Assembly: GCA_949358305.1 (NCBI GenBank)
Contig: OX442318.1
Span: forward strand, 16,090,902-16,154,901
DNA from: Strigamia acuminata
Lineage: Eukaryota; Arthropoda; Chilopoda; Geophilomorpha; Linotaeniidae
Reading direction: 5' to 3'
Length of the DNA stretch: 64,000 nt
The notes below the pieces were generated by a model. That model did not search any database. It was not told where the DNA came from and saw only the letters and a list, made by a program, of their open reading frames with translations. This document shows, one piece after another, positions 19,001 to 29,590 of this stretch. The stretch's first letter is position 1; each line of letters opens with the position of its first letter. Position numbers and translations under genes: made by a program.

Positions 19001-21011
19001 ACAATCGGCACGACCATCGCCTCCGACAACTCCTCGTACATCCGCTCCGCCATCACCTCAGCGATCGGCAGCGCCTTCTCTTCCCCGTGAAACACCGGTA
19101 CCGACGCCGAGATTTATTACGACGCGTCGTCAGCAACGTGTTGATGATCAGGCTGCGCAAGGGTTGCAAATTTTCGACCCCGATCCCAATTCACCAGCGA
19201 CTGCGCGCCACACTACTCATAAGTGGCGATTCGTCGGTGGAGATGGCGAGTGCCGTGAATGGGTACGCGAGGAACACCTGAGAAAGGATCAAAAACCCGG
19301 GAAGATCTTAATTGATGTCTATTATTTTCCAACTCCGAAGATCCGTCTAAGATCTTATCACGACATCGAGGAGTATTGTATGTTGAACAATATTGATTAC
19401 GACCCCGGACTGTTTTTCTTCGGTAATCTCGAACACAAATTGCCAACTCTTCCGGGCGTTCGTCATGCGGCTCATCTGTGCCGAACCGAGCCGGCTTCAT
19501 TCGCCGAAATTCCCAAGTTCAACGACGCTCCGAAATGGCGTGAAGCAATCGGAGAGGAACTCGATATGTTCAAAGAGCGAGAAATCTATAAAGAAGTTCC
19601 CCGACCACCCGACACCACTATTCTTGGCTGCAAGTGGATTTTTAAACTCAAAACCGATGCAGCCGGAACCGTCACCCGATACCGAGCACGCTTAGTAGCA
19701 CAAGGTTTTTATCAAACCCTCGGAGTCGATTTTGATGAGGTGTTTAGCCCAGTCGTGAACTTCATATTGATCCGTCTGTTTTTCTGTCTTCTCGTCGTAT
19801 TGCGTGGTTGGCAGGACGCCCACCTCGACGTGAAAGGTGCGTACCTGTACGGGGAGTTAAAGCATAAAGTATATATGAGAATCCCTGCAGGTGCCACATG
19901 CACCGATCCAAACAACGTGTGGCTTCTCCTCAAATCACTTTACGGCCTCCACCAATCCGGGAGACAATGGTTTGAGAAACTCGACGAGACACTTCGGGCC
20001 CTCGGATTTCGAAGACTGCCAGCATGTAATTGTGTTTACGTGTTCGGGAATACAGCTGTTATGCTGGTCTACGTGGACGACATCGTCGTGTTTTACGCGT
20101 CCGACAGCGTTTTCAATCAGCTAATCCGTCTCATCTCTTCGAAATTCGACATAGTCAACCTCGGTCCGATCACGAAGTTATTAGGCGTCGAATTTATCCG
20201 CGACGCCGGACGCACGTTCATAACGCAACGTGCTTATATCGCCAAACTGGTTAAGAAATTCGGGGCGTCGACCAATAATCTCGTCAAGACACCAGTGACC
20301 CCGGGAACGACACTCGTTAGAGGATCGACCGAAAACTTGGAAGATTTTCCATACCGATCTCTAATCGGTTCACTTCTGTTTTTGGCATCGAGAACTCGTC
20401 CCGACATACTCTATTCCGTCATCGCTTTGGCACAGTACAACACGTGCTATAATCGAACCCACATCCGCGCCCTGTTACAGGTTCTGCAGTACGTGGCAAA
20501 CACTGCGGAGCTTTGCATCGAGTTATCCGGTTGCTCTTCTAGTCAACTATCTGCATTTACCGACGCGTCGTGGGCAAGCGATCCGGAGACATCATTGAGC
20601 TTCGGAGGATACATCGTATACGTTGGAAATGTCCCTATTGGCTGGTCCTGTCGCAAACAGTCGACCGTAGCGTGCTCAACCATGGAAGCTGAATTTATCG
20701 CCCTGGTTGAGTGCGTGAAGGAGATTTTCTGGCTCGACAGCGTGTACACCGAATTCCCGATTCTCAATCGTCTATCCCGACCTATCGTGTATTCGGACGC
20801 CCTGGCCTCGATTCAATTCACATCTAATGATATCGAGAACGCGAAGACGAAGCATATTCGCGTGAAGTTTCACTGGCTCAGGGAGTGGTTTACTGCGGGA
20901 GTCTTCGATCTTCGAAAGGTAGCCGGCGAAGCTAATACCGCCGACATATTCACAAAGTGGCTATCTTCGGAACGTTTACGATCATTGATTTCGAAGATCT
21001 TCCGAGCATAA
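16008..21011 (+). CDS. Copia C gag-pol polyprotein (1,667 aa)
   Basis: Single uninterrupted frame starting at MQKAANSNSL, which aligns with copia gag N termini (DNYEQW motif). Zinc knuckle CFNCDQLGHYANRC at residues 231-244. The protease active site at Asp319 reads DCGATDH, with Cys where DSG or DTG is usual. Integrase follows (WHSRLGHLH, LHMDIWG, RTDRGGEF, TAERIN; D,D35E spacing kept). A Pro/Ser/Gln-rich linker of roughly 150 residues before RT makes it longer than B and D. RT carries LDVKGAYLYGEL, LYGLHQSG and YVDD at 1355-1358, and RNase H has TDASWASD, MEAEF and ADIFTKW. The frame is open throughout; whether the Cys protease works is unknown. Codons are more GC-rich than in A, B and D. 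Confidence 0.96.
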   Translation: MQKAANSNSLIPVLGVDNYEQWRLSMQFLLKSEGLWRHVTEDKEAEHIATLTPKELDRFMVKKDKALGHIYIHVSPAKRTVLETCNTPKEAWDKLAKTYAPSSRARQAAMRWEFLSLQLQPGEDMPDFIARVDNYVRQLSDVNEIISPVHHAYQYLKCLPPEYAQATFAIYHWPDPQFTPKDVAEQLISEHMRLKSIGLLGTSQSSAHTSMKGQFRPRNKSGPRDISTVKCFNCDQLGHYANRCPRLPRQQQGQPTVSLQRNSRSKSRRRNKNAAAKANNARPRESSHPHREGTYFVNAPQVIQRPVAHFMQSNEWILDCGATDHVSHVRAGFTEFTDVIPFDIELGQGKSQVTGKGTVRLLMAIDKTRCTVNLTNVLYAPNFEANLISVSKIDKARHHIHIFNSEIHVYESDIRSPLIRAKERGGLYYVDGLCTNPTFATTVSPTVQPTPTLPPQMYVTTEEDFIKIPKPKKGKGQQREITDFRIEMPLVEPVKQIPVQQAPIPTNPIPPPIPTQIHNDLTTLPSYANALQSIPTATPIAIPNANSFPPLGNPSQPKKKVIANPASVKDATGLWHSRLGHLHTNGMKLLAANDQVYGMSPGEVSRELACNDCRIAKSTKASHKPDPNPSTTKPLDLLHMDIWGPAPVPSFGGARFVLTVIDDATRYCWIIPLAQKSQVFATFKDFVARVERIQDTQIKAIRTDRGGEFMSNEFLRYLQAKGIQGQRTNPSSPQMNGTAERINRTMADNFRAVLSETKLPEALWAELAVTFAYIKNRSPHSRLNNQVPYILWRQRALSLRHLRKVGSKCWVHYTAPGRKKLDPRAWEGYLVGYASGTRGYRIWNPTDNQVYESIHVKIDERQSYRKSIKISTQQPQQSFTGPGQQTVTFDDNLHYHQWPKGSDSEASEHSANDSERVSTASASMHTPLAFPHIHIPPPTTPERALLDLCATLPPGSASLRQSHHISYEEERDTDHDIREMDELSIYPETSEHVDASAEQSARPSPPTTPRTSAPPSPQRSAAPSLPRETPVPTPRFITTRRQQRVDDQAAQGLQIFDPDPNSPATARHTTHKWRFVGGDGECREWVREEHLRKDQKPGKILIDVYYFPTPKIRLRSYHDIEEYCMLNNIDYDPGLFFFGNLEHKLPTLPGVRHAAHLCRTEPASFAEIPKFNDAPKWREAIGEELDMFKEREIYKEVPRPPDTTILGCKWIFKLKTDAAGTVTRYRARLVAQGFYQTLGVDFDEVFSPVVNFILIRLFFCLLVVLRGWQDAHLDVKGAYLYGELKHKVYMRIPAGATCTDPNNVWLLLKSLYGLHQSGRQWFEKLDETLRALGFRRLPACNCVYVFGNTAVMLVYVDDIVVFYASDSVFNQLIRLISSKFDIVNLGPITKLLGVEFIRDAGRTFITQRAYIAKLVKKFGASTNNLVKTPVTPGTTLVRGSTENLEDFPYRSLIGSLLFLASRTRPDILYSVIALAQYNTCYNRTHIRALLQVLQYVANTAELCIELSGCSSSQLSAFTDASWASDPETSLSFGGYIVYVGNVPIGWSCRKQSTVACSTMEAEFIALVECVKEIFWLDSVYTEFPILNRLSRPIVYSDALASIQFTSNDIENAKTKHIRVKFHWLREWFTAGVFDLRKVAGEANTADIFTKWLSSERLRSLISKIFRA

Positions 21012-21222
21012 ACTTATCGTGACATTCCTGGTTTCTTTTCACCCGACTTCGAGGATCATCGGGTTTCTGTGGGAATACCGAGCTTAGTTAAGTGATAACC
21101 ACGACAGTACCCGGCCCGATGGTTCGACTTTATCATCTTTTTTTTTCTCAACGATTATCAACTGTAATTCCAGTTTACGTTCGTCTTGTCCCCTGATAAA
21201 TATTTCCATCGAAGAGGGGATT
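21012..21222 (+). other. 3' untranslated region and polypurine tract of copia C
   Basis: About 200 bp of non-coding sequence follows the stop. It ends in the purine run GAAGAGGGGA (21211-21220) just before the LTR start at 21223. A T-rich run lies near 21138-21147. Nothing else is recognisable. Confidence 0.75.
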
Positions 21223-21758
21223 TGTTGGTCAAAAGACCATTTTGTATCGATGAATACATTTGTTATTTCCTAGTTTTCCCTTTGTGTTTAGGTATACAGC
21301 GCATCTTTGTTATTATTTAATTGATTTCGATGTTACCATTCGTTTTGCGCTGTCCCGTATGTAATTCCATACTTTTATCACTTTATGCTAGGATTTGTCC
21401 TATTATCAAATGATTTGTTCAAACTTAATGTAAATTCCCGGCACTAGGTGCCACTACCCATTGTTTTTTCATCCAAGATGGCGTCATACACAGCCGTGTA
21501 TGACTTAGCTGCTTTCCCACCTGTTTGGATACCTATTTGTAATGTATTACTATTTAATTAAACCGTTTTTATTGTTTTACTCATTGTGTTTGATTTAAAG
21601 CACCTTTAGTGCTTCTTGCTAGCGCATATAAGCGGCATTAGGCCGCGCGCATTTCCGAAACGATACGCGTCGTATCGTTAACGTCTGTGCGGGTCGCACA
21701 GCGCCAATTCACGCTTTCAATCGGTTTACACCGATATTTTGCGCATTCTCTGCCTACA
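21223..21758 (+). repeat. 3' LTR of copia C (536 bp)
   Basis: Starts TGTTGG directly after the polypurine tract and ends CCTACA where satellite resumes, a 6-bp terminal inverted repeat with one mismatch. Its first bases form a hairpin, TGGTC-AAAA-GACCA (21226-21239). With no second LTR to compare, the right end depends on the satellite boundary alone. Confidence 0.8.
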
Positions 21759-22148
21759 CGACGGGCGGAGGGGCGAGCCTTGGCGGCCGAGAGAGAGAGA
21801 GAGAGAGGACGGCCGGGGCTCCCGCCGGCGCACTGTCCACGCATGGGCGCGCTCGATTTACTGGCGCGTTGGACGAATTTTAAATTTTTTGTTTCCTATT
21901 TCTGACAAAATTTGCACAGACTTTTGTCAATTTTTGACAAATTTTCACGGAATTTCAGCAATGGGACGGACTTATGTAAAACATCGCTTAAAATCTGGAA
22001 ATCTGTCAAATCTTCTTTAAATTTATGCAAGATATTGGGAAATTTTGGTTTAACTCGTCCAACGGGCCGGTAAATCGAGCGCCCACACGCGCCCACATGC
22101 ACGTCCAACCCGCATGGGCACTGTCACATCGGACGTTTGTTGCGTGCA
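21759..22148 (+). repeat. Partial satellite unit before X2
   Basis: Starts inside a GA-linker monomer (equivalent to 6795 in X1), passes the end of a trimer array (about 21908) and the closing AT-rich monomer. It is the right end of the unit that preceded X2; the rest is missing at the copia C junction. Confidence 0.85.
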
Positions 22149-22316
22149 AAACTTGCACCGACTTTTGGCCATTTTTGGTTAAACTTCCGCACAATTTCTG
22201 CCCGATTGGACACTGAGGTTCGGTTTCCGACCGGGTCGTTTCTTGTCCGACCCGCGGCGCGTCGCGGCGCGGCCGGAGGACGGCCCTCGTCCCCAAAAAC
22301 CACACTCCGAGTCACG

Positions 22317-23229
22317 GGTCGCACGGCCAACAGGCCGTGACGGGCCGTAGCGGGTCGAAAACGGGCCGTTAACGGCCCGTTGACGGCCCGTTAGCGGCCC
22401 GCATGAGGTCGCACGGGCCGTCGGCGAGCCGAAGTCCGGGAACGAAGGCCGTTACGGGACCGTGACGGGACCGTCGGCGGCCCGTTAACGGCCCGTGCGA
22501 GCCGTTACGGGATCGTGACGGGACCGTCGGCGGCCCGTTAACGGCCCGTGCGAGCCGTTACGGAATCGTGACGGGACCGTCGGCGGCCCGTTAACGGCCC
22601 GTGCGGGCCGTTACGGGATCGTGACGGGACCGTCGGCGGCCCGTTAACGGCCCGTGCGACCCCATGCGGGCCGTTGACGGGCCGTTAACGGGCCGTTAAC
22701 GGGCCGTTAACGGGCCGTGACGGTGTAAATCGAAAAAATCAACAACCGACAACACGTACATGAAAACGCGTACAACATTCATAGACATTAATCTCGAATC
22801 CTGTTTTTGGTTTTACGCCGTTAACGGGCCGTTAACGGCCCGTTAACGGCCCGTTAACGGCCCGCATGAGGTCGTACGGGCCGTTACGGGGTCGTGACGG
22901 GACCGTCGGCGGCCCGTTAACGGCCCGTGCGGGCCGTTACGGGATAGTTACGGAACCGTCGGCGGCCCGTTAACGGCCCGTGCGAGCCGTTACGGGATCG
23001 TGACGGGACCGTCGGCGGCCCGTTAACGGCCCGTGCGAGCCGTTACGGGATTGTGACGGGACCGTCGGCGGCCCGTTAACGGCCCGTGCGGGCCGTTTTC
23101 GACCCGTTGCGGCCGTTTTCGACCCGTTGCGGCCGTTTTCGACCCGTTGCGGCCCGTTTTCGACCCGTTACGGTCCTTGGCCGTAACGGGCCGAAAACGG
23201 GAAAACTGAAAAAGTCGAGTGCGAGACCA
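22317..23229 (+). repeat. Minisatellite cassette with 93-bp core (X2)
   Basis: 53-bp GC-rich repeats on both sides of the AT-rich core at 22725-22817; four 11-bp GTTAAC repeats follow the core. Confidence 0.9.
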
Positions 23230-23594
23230 CGTGACCCGGAGTGTGGTTTTTGGGGACGAGGGCCGTCCTCCGACCGCGCCGTGACGCGCCGCGGGTCGGT
23301 CACCAACTTTTGTCAATTTTTGACAGATTTTCACGGAATTTCAGCGACATTTTACGAGACGTTTCTGCCCGATGGGACGGACTTCTGTAAAACATTGCTT
23401 AAAATCCATGGAAATTTATCACATATTGACAAAATTCGGTGCAAGTTTTGTCAGAAATTAGGAAAAAACTTTTTTCAAAACTCGTCCAACGCGCCGGTAA
23501 ATTGAGCGCCCACGTGCGTCGACAGTGGGCGCTTCAAAACCGCGTGGACACTGTCAGATCTCGGCACAGTTTGATGCGCCCAAATCTAGCAATA

Positions 23595-25624
23595 CTTGCA
23601 CCGACTTTTGGCAATTTGTGACAAATTTTCACAGAATTTCGGCAACATTTTACGACACATTTCTGCCCGGTTGGACACATTTCCACAGGTTTTTTGTAAA
23701 ACGTTGCTAAAATTCCGTTGAATTTCATCAAAAATTGTGTCAAAAGTCGGTGACGGGCGGAGGGGCGAGCTCCGGGCGCCCGAGAGAGAGAGAGAAAGAG
23801 AGAGAGAGGGGACGGCCGGGGCTCCCGCCAACGGGCGGAGGGGCGAGCCTTGGCGGGTTGGGCGTGCACTATCTAGGCATGTGGGCGCTCGATTTACCGG
23901 CACGTTGGACAAGTTTTGAAAATTTTTTTTTCCTAATTTTTGACAAAATTAGCACCGAATTTTGCCAATATTTGATAAATTTCCACGGAATTTTATCAAT
24001 GTTTTACAAAAAACCCCTGGAAATGTGTCCAATCGAGCAGAAATGTCTCGTAAAATATCGCTGAAATTTGTCTAAAATTGACAAAAAATCGGTGCAAGTT
24101 TTGCTAGATATTTGCCCGGATCAAACTGTGCCCGAAACCGCCCGATCTGACAGTGTGCACGCGGGCTGGACGTGCCCACTGTCCCCGCATGTGCACTCGC
24201 CGGCGCGTTGGACGAGTTTAAGAAGATTTTATCAATTTCTGACAAAACTTGCATCGATTTTTTGTCAATATTTGATAAATTTCCCCAGAATTTTAGCAAT
24301 AAAACCTTTGAAAATGTATCCAAAAGAGCAGAAATGTCCTGTAAAATATTGCTGAAAATCTGTTGAAATTCATCAAATATTGACAAAAATCTGTGACGAG
24401 CGGAGGGGCGATCCTTTGGCGGCCGAAAGAGAGAGGGGGGACGGTCGGGGCTCCCGCCGACGGGCGGAGGGGCGAGCCTTGGCGGCCGAGAGAGAGAGAG
24501 AGAGAGGACGGCCGGGGCTCCCGCCGGCGCACTGTCCACGCATGGGCGCGCTCGATTTACTGGCGCGTTGGACGAATTTTAAATTTTTTGTTTCCTATTT
24601 CTGACAAAATTTGCACCGACTTTTGGCAATTTGTGACAAATTTTCACAGAATTTCGGCAACATTTTACGACACATTTCTGCCCGGTTGGACACATTTCCA
24701 CAGGTTTTTTGTAAAACGTTGCTAAAATTCCGTTGAATTTCATCAAAAATTGTGTCAAAAGTCGGTGACGGGCGGAGGGGCGAGCTCCGGGCGCCCGAGA
24801 GAGAGAGAGAAAGAGAGAGAGAGGGGACGGCCGGGGCTCCCGCCAACGGGCGGAGGGGCGAGCCTTGGCGGGTTGGGCGTGCACTATCTAGGCATGTGGG
24901 CGCTCGATTTACCGGCACGTTGGACAAGTTTTGAAAATTTTTTTTTCCTAATTTTTGACAAAATTAGCACCGAATTTTGCCAATATTTGATAAATTTCCA
25001 CGGAATTTTATCAATGTTTTACAAAAAACCCCTGGAAATGTGTCCAATCGAGCAGAAATGTCTCGTAAAATATCGCTGAAATTTGTCTAAAATTGACAAA
25101 AAATCGGTGCAAGTTTTGCTAGATATTTGCCCGGATCAAACTGTGCCCGAAACCGCCCGATCTGACAGTGTGCACGCGGGCTGGACGTGCCCACTGTCCC
25201 CGCATGTGCACTCGCCGGCGCGTTGGACGAGTTTAAGAAGATTTTATCAATTTCTGACAAAACTTGCATCGATTTTTTGTCAATTTTTGATAAATTTCCC
25301 CAGAATTTTAGCAATAAAACCTTTGAAAATGTATCCAAAAGAGCAGAAATGTCCTGTAAAATATTGCTGAAAATCTGTTGAAATTCATCAAATATTGACA
25401 AAAATCTGTGACGAGCGGAGGGGCGATCCTTTGGCGGCCGAAAGAGAGAGGGGGGACGGTCGGGGCTCCCGCCGACGGGCGGAGGGGCGAGCCTTGGCGG
25501 CCGAGAGAGAGAGAGAGAGAGGACGGCCGGGGCTCCCGCCGGCGCACTGTCCACGCATGGGCGCGCTCGATTTACTGGCGCGTTGGACGAATTTTAAATT
25601 TTTTGTTTCCTATTTCTGACAAAA
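23595..25624 (+). repeat. Two tandem 1,015-bp trimers (X2)
   Basis: Equivalent points recur at 23595, 24610 and 25625. The first trimer has GTCAATATTTG in its third monomer and the second has GTCAATTTTTG, a difference that also separates the first from the later trimers in Z2, W2, X3 and Z3. Confidence 0.93.
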
Positions 25625-26030
25625 TTTGCACAGACTTTTGTCAATTTTTGACAAATTTTCACGGAATTTCAGCAATGGGACGGACTTATGTAAAACATCG
25701 CTTAAAATCTGGAAATCTGTCAAATCTTCTTTAAATTTATGCAAGATATTGGGAAATTTTGGTTTAACTCGTCCAACGGGCCGGTAAATCGAGCGCCCAC
25801 ACGCGCCCACATGCACGTCCAACCCGCATGGGCACTGTCACATCGGACGTTTGTTGCGTGCAAAACTTGCACCGACTTTTGGCCATTTTTGGTTAAACTT
25901 CCGCACAATTTCTGCCCGATTGGACACTGAGGTTCGGTTTCCGACCGGGTCGTTTCTTGTCCGACCCGCGGCGCGTCGCGGCGCGGCCGGAGGACGGCCC
26001 TCGTCCCCAAAAACCACACTCCGAGTCACG

Positions 26031-26891
26031 GGTCGCACGGCCAACAGGCCGTGACGGGCCGTAGCGGGTCGAAAACGGGCCGTTAACGGCCCGTTGACGG
26101 CCCGTTAGCGGCCCGCATGAGGTCGCACGGGCCGTCGGCGAGCCGAAGTCCGGGAACGAAGGCCGTTACGGGACCGTGACGGGACCGTCGGCGGCCCGTT
26201 AACGGCCCGTGCGAGCCGTTACGGGATCGTGACGGGACCGTCGGCGGCCCGTTAACGGCCCGTGCGAGCCGTTACGGAATCGTGACGGGACCGTCGGCGG
26301 CCCGTTAACGGCCCGTGCGGGCCGTTACGGGATCGTGACGGGACCGTCGGCGGCCCGTTAACGGCCCGTGCGACCCCATGCGGGCCGTTGACGGGCCGTT
26401 AACGGGCCGTTAACGGGCCGTTAACGGGCCGTGATGGTGTAAATCGAAAAAATCAACAACCGACAACACGTACATGAAAACGCGTACAACATTCATAGAC
26501 ATTAATCTCGAATCCTGTTTTTGGTTTTACGCCGTTAACGGGCCGTTAACGGCCCGTTAACGGCCCGTTAACGGCCCGCATGAGGTCGTACGGGCCGTTA
26601 CGGGGTCGTGACGGGACCGTCGGCGGCCCGTTAACGGCCCGTGCGGGCCGTTACGGGATAGTTACGGAACCGTCGGCGGCCCGTTAACGGCCCGTGCGAG
26701 CCGTTACGGGATCGTGACGGGACCGTCGGCGGCCCGTTAACGGCCCGTGCGAGCCGTTACGGGATTGTGACGGGACCGTCGGCGGCCCGTTAACGGCCCG
26801 TGCGGGCCGTTTTCGACCCGTTGCGGCCGTTTTCGACCCGTTGCGGCCCGTTTTCGACCCGTTACGGTCCTTGGCCGTAACGGGCCGAAAA
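26031..26891 (+). repeat. Minisatellite cassette with 93-bp core (Y2, first)
   Basis: Core at 26439-26531, followed by four 11-bp repeats. In the duplicate Y3 only one 11-bp repeat remains here, exactly 33 bp fewer. It carries the class-Y change GTGATGGTG before the core. Confidence 0.9.
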
Positions 26892-28735
26892 CGGGAAAAC
26901 TGAAAAAGTCGAGTGCGAGACCACGTGACCCGGAGTGTGGTTTTTGGGGACGAGGGCCGTCCTCCGACCGCGCCGTGACGCGCCCCGGGTCGGATCAAGA
27001 GGCGACCCGGTCGGAAACCGAACCTCGGGGTTCCTCGAGGCGTGGTTTTTTGGGGACGGGGGGAGGGGGGGATCGGGTCGCGTGCTCCAACCGCGCCGCA
27101 ACGCGATGTGGGTCGGTCACCAACTTTTGTCAATTTTTGACAAATTTCCACGGAATTTCAGCAACATTTTACGAGACGTTTCTGCCCGACTAGACACGTT
27201 TCCGCAGGTTTTAGCAAAACAACGTTAAATTCTGTGGAAATTTATCAAATGTTGACAAAATTCTGTGCAAGTTTTGTCAGATACTTACTTACTTACGATA
27301 TAAACTCGAACGTCGTCCATCGACACTCTCAACATTCCACCGGACATTTTCCGGAAGAGTTTGTCCCGATCGGGACCACGCCTCGACGAAGCCCGGGACC
27401 CGGTTTCCGACCGGGTCGTTTTTGGCCCAAGTCACGGCGCGTCGCGGCGCTTTCGGAGCACGCAACCCGATCCCCCCCTCCCCCCGTTCTCAAAAACCAC
27501 GCCTCGATGAAGCCCGGGACCCGGTTTCCGACCGGGTCGTTTTTGGCCCAAGTCACGGCGCGTCGCGGCGCGTTCGGAGCACATGAACCGATCCCCCCTC
27601 CCTCCCGTCACAAAAACCACGTTTTAGCGAAACCCTTGACCGGTCACAAAACCCACCGAACACCGAAAAGCAACGAACAAAACGCGCTCGGTCGCACGAA
27701 CTACTCGGCCAAAACAACATCCGCAAATTCCGCATCACAGTCGCGATCAACGAAACAACGTATAGGCCGCCGTAATGTTAAAAAGCGGGACCCTTTCGCC
27801 CCCGACAAAATCCGCACACATACCCCAAGGTTAAGCGCCGACTGGTCCCCGGCCGGCCGCGTCCGGGCGTCGCGTCCGCACGCCTGCTTTGCCTATCCTT
27901 CGGAAGCGAGTGCACCCGCAAAATCCGCACTTTGGGAGTGACTATTCTTCGGATTCCGGCAGGGCCAAACTCTTCCGGAAAATGTCCGGGGGAATGCTGA
28001 GAGTGCCGATAGACGACATTCGATTTTATGTCGTGGGTTTTTGTGCGGTTTGCGCCGTGTTTATTATTCGTACGAGATTTGGTATTTTCGCAGGGTTGTT
28101 GTCGCGCGAGATTCATCGAGGTAAAGCGAGTTCATCAACGACCTCGCCGATGAATGTTGCTAAAAATCTGTGCAAGTGTTGTCAAATATTGCCGTGATTC
28201 GATGGAATTTTTGTCAGACATTGGGAAATTTTTTTTGACTTGTCCAACGCGCCAGTAAATCGAGCGTCCACACGCGCCCACATGCGTGAACAGTGCACTC
28301 GCCCTCCCGCCCCGTCGGCGTAGGCGCCGGCCGTCCCCCCTCTCTCTCTCTCTCTCTCTTCCGCCCGTCACCGAATTTTGTCAATATCTGATAAATTTCC
28401 ACAGAATTGCAGCGACATTGTACGGGATATTTCTGCCCGATTTGACGGACTTATGTAAAACATTGCTGAAATTCCGTGGAAATTTATAAAATATTGACAA
28501 AGGTTGGTGACCGACCCACGGCGCGTTGCGGCGCGGTCGGAGCACGCGACCCGATCCCCCCCTCCCCCCGTCCCCAAAAAACCACGCCTCGAGGAACCCC
28601 GAAGTTCGGTTTCCGACCGGGTCGCCTCTTGATCCGACCCGGGGCGCGTCACGGCGCGGTCGGAGGACGGCCCTCGCCCCCAAAAACCACACTCCGGGTC
28701 ACGTGGTCTCGCACCCGACTCTCTCAGTTTTCCCG
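26892..28735. repeat. 233-bp inverted repeat around a 1.38-kb loop (Y2)
   Basis: Arms 26892-27124 and 28503-28735 are both 233 bp and complementary at roughly 95% by eye, without gaps. They include the GACCACGTGACCCGGAGTG phrase that elsewhere forms the short arms of the cassettes. The loop holds an AT-rich monomer, two direct repeats of about 122 bp (from 27376 and 27498), a nested inverted repeat, and a GA linker in reverse orientation ((CT)n at 28340-28359). A 235-codon open frame across 27234-27941 has no recognisable similarity. Confidence 0.9.
27295..28034. repeat. Nested 69-bp inverted repeat (Y2)
   Basis: Arms 27295-27363 and 27966-28034 are both 69 bp with about seven mismatches (near 90% complement). 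The shared central phrase is CGGACATTTTCCGGAAGAG. They enclose about 600 bp. The outer boundary of each arm is ACGAYATAAA. This could be the scar of a non-autonomous foldback or MITE-like insertion, but no target duplication is evident. Confidence 0.8.
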
Positions 28736-29289
28736 TTACGGGATCATGACGGGCCGTTACGGGATCGTGACGGGACCGTCGGCGGCCCGTTAACGGCCCG
28801 TGCGGGCCGTTACGGGATCGTGACGGAACCGTCGGCGGCCCGTTAACGGCCCGTACGACCCCATGCGGGCCGTTGACGGGCCGTTAACGGGCCGTTAACG
28901 GGCCGTTAACGGGCCGTGACGGTGTAAATCGAAAAAATCAACAACCGACAACACGTACATGAAAACGCGTACAACATTCATAGACATTAATCTCGAATCC
29001 TGTTTTTGGTTTTACGCCGTTAACGGGTCGTTAACGGCCCGTTAACGGCCCGCATGAGGTCGTACGGGCCGTCGGCGAGCCGAAGTCCGGGAACGAAGGC
29101 CGTTACGGGATCGTGACGGTCCCGTCGGCGGCCCGTTAACGGCCCGTGCGGGCCGTTACGGGATCGTGACGGGACCGTCGGCGGCCCGTTAACGGCCCGT
29201 GCGGGTCGTTTTCGACCCGTTGCGGCCGTTTTCGACCCGTTGCGGCCCGTTTTCGACCCGTTACGGTCCTTGGCCGTAACGGGCCGAAA
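28736..29289 (+). repeat. Minisatellite cassette with 93-bp core (Y2, second)
   Basis: A shorter cassette with its core at 28924-29016 and three 11-bp repeats after it (one changed to GGTCG). It keeps the same orientation as all other cassettes even though it follows the inverted arm. Confidence 0.9.
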
Positions 29290-29590
29290 ACGGGAAAACT
29301 GAAAAAGTCGAGTGCGAGACCACGTGACCCGGAGTGTGGTTTTTGGGGACGAGGGCCGTCCTCCGGCCGCGCCGCGGCGCGTCGTGGGTCGGGCGAGAAA
29401 CGGCCCGGTCGGAAACCGAACCTCGGGGTTCCTCAAGGTGTGGTTTTTGGGACTGGGGGAGGGGAAAGAGACGTCCTCCGGCCGCGCCGCGACGCGCCGT
29501 GGGTCGGACAAGAGAGAGAAAGACAACCTGGTCGGGGGGAGGGAAGTGGGCCGTTCTCCGACCACGTTGCAACGCGTCGCGAGTCCACAT

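Larger units (their letters stand above)
15654..21758 (+). mobile_element. Copia C, LTR retrotransposon lacking its 5' LTR
   Basis: A leader, an intact 1,667-codon gag-pol frame, a polypurine tract and a 536-bp 3' LTR are present. No copy of that LTR exists upstream of the gene. The two flanks come from different parts of the satellite (left: position 27837-equivalent of unit Y; right: a GA-linker monomer), so this is not a simple insertion. The right flank CGACG (21759-21763) could be the surviving target duplication. The left end was probably lost in a deletion that also removed satellite. Related in domain order and RT motifs to A, B and D but clearly a separate family. Confidence 0.9.
22149..25862 (+). 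repeat. Satellite unit X2 (3.7 kb)
   Basis: Complete unit of opening module, cassette (22317-23229), AT-rich and linker stretch, two trimers (23595-25624) and closing monomer. Inverted arms flank the cassette at 22246-22316 and 23230-23299. It has three CGACCCGTTGCGG repeats at the cassette end where X1 has two. It is equivalent to X3 (39301-44029), which has one more trimer. Confidence 0.9.

Noticed and set aside
27284-27296. ACTTACTTACTTAC as a telomere-like or splice-donor array
   Set aside because: Only three 4-bp units; too short to mean anything and present only in unit Y.
27234-27941. 235-codon plus-strand open frame (also 45368-46075 and truncated at 15052-15663)
   Set aside because: It crosses an inverted-repeat arm and two GC-rich direct repeats; no known domain, and the GC-rich repeat sequence itself makes stops rare. 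Conservation equals that of the surrounding non-coding repeat.
26892-28735. Inverted repeat as termini of a complete DNA transposon
   Set aside because: The loop holds no transposase-like frame and I see no flanking target duplication; kept only as an inverted repeat.
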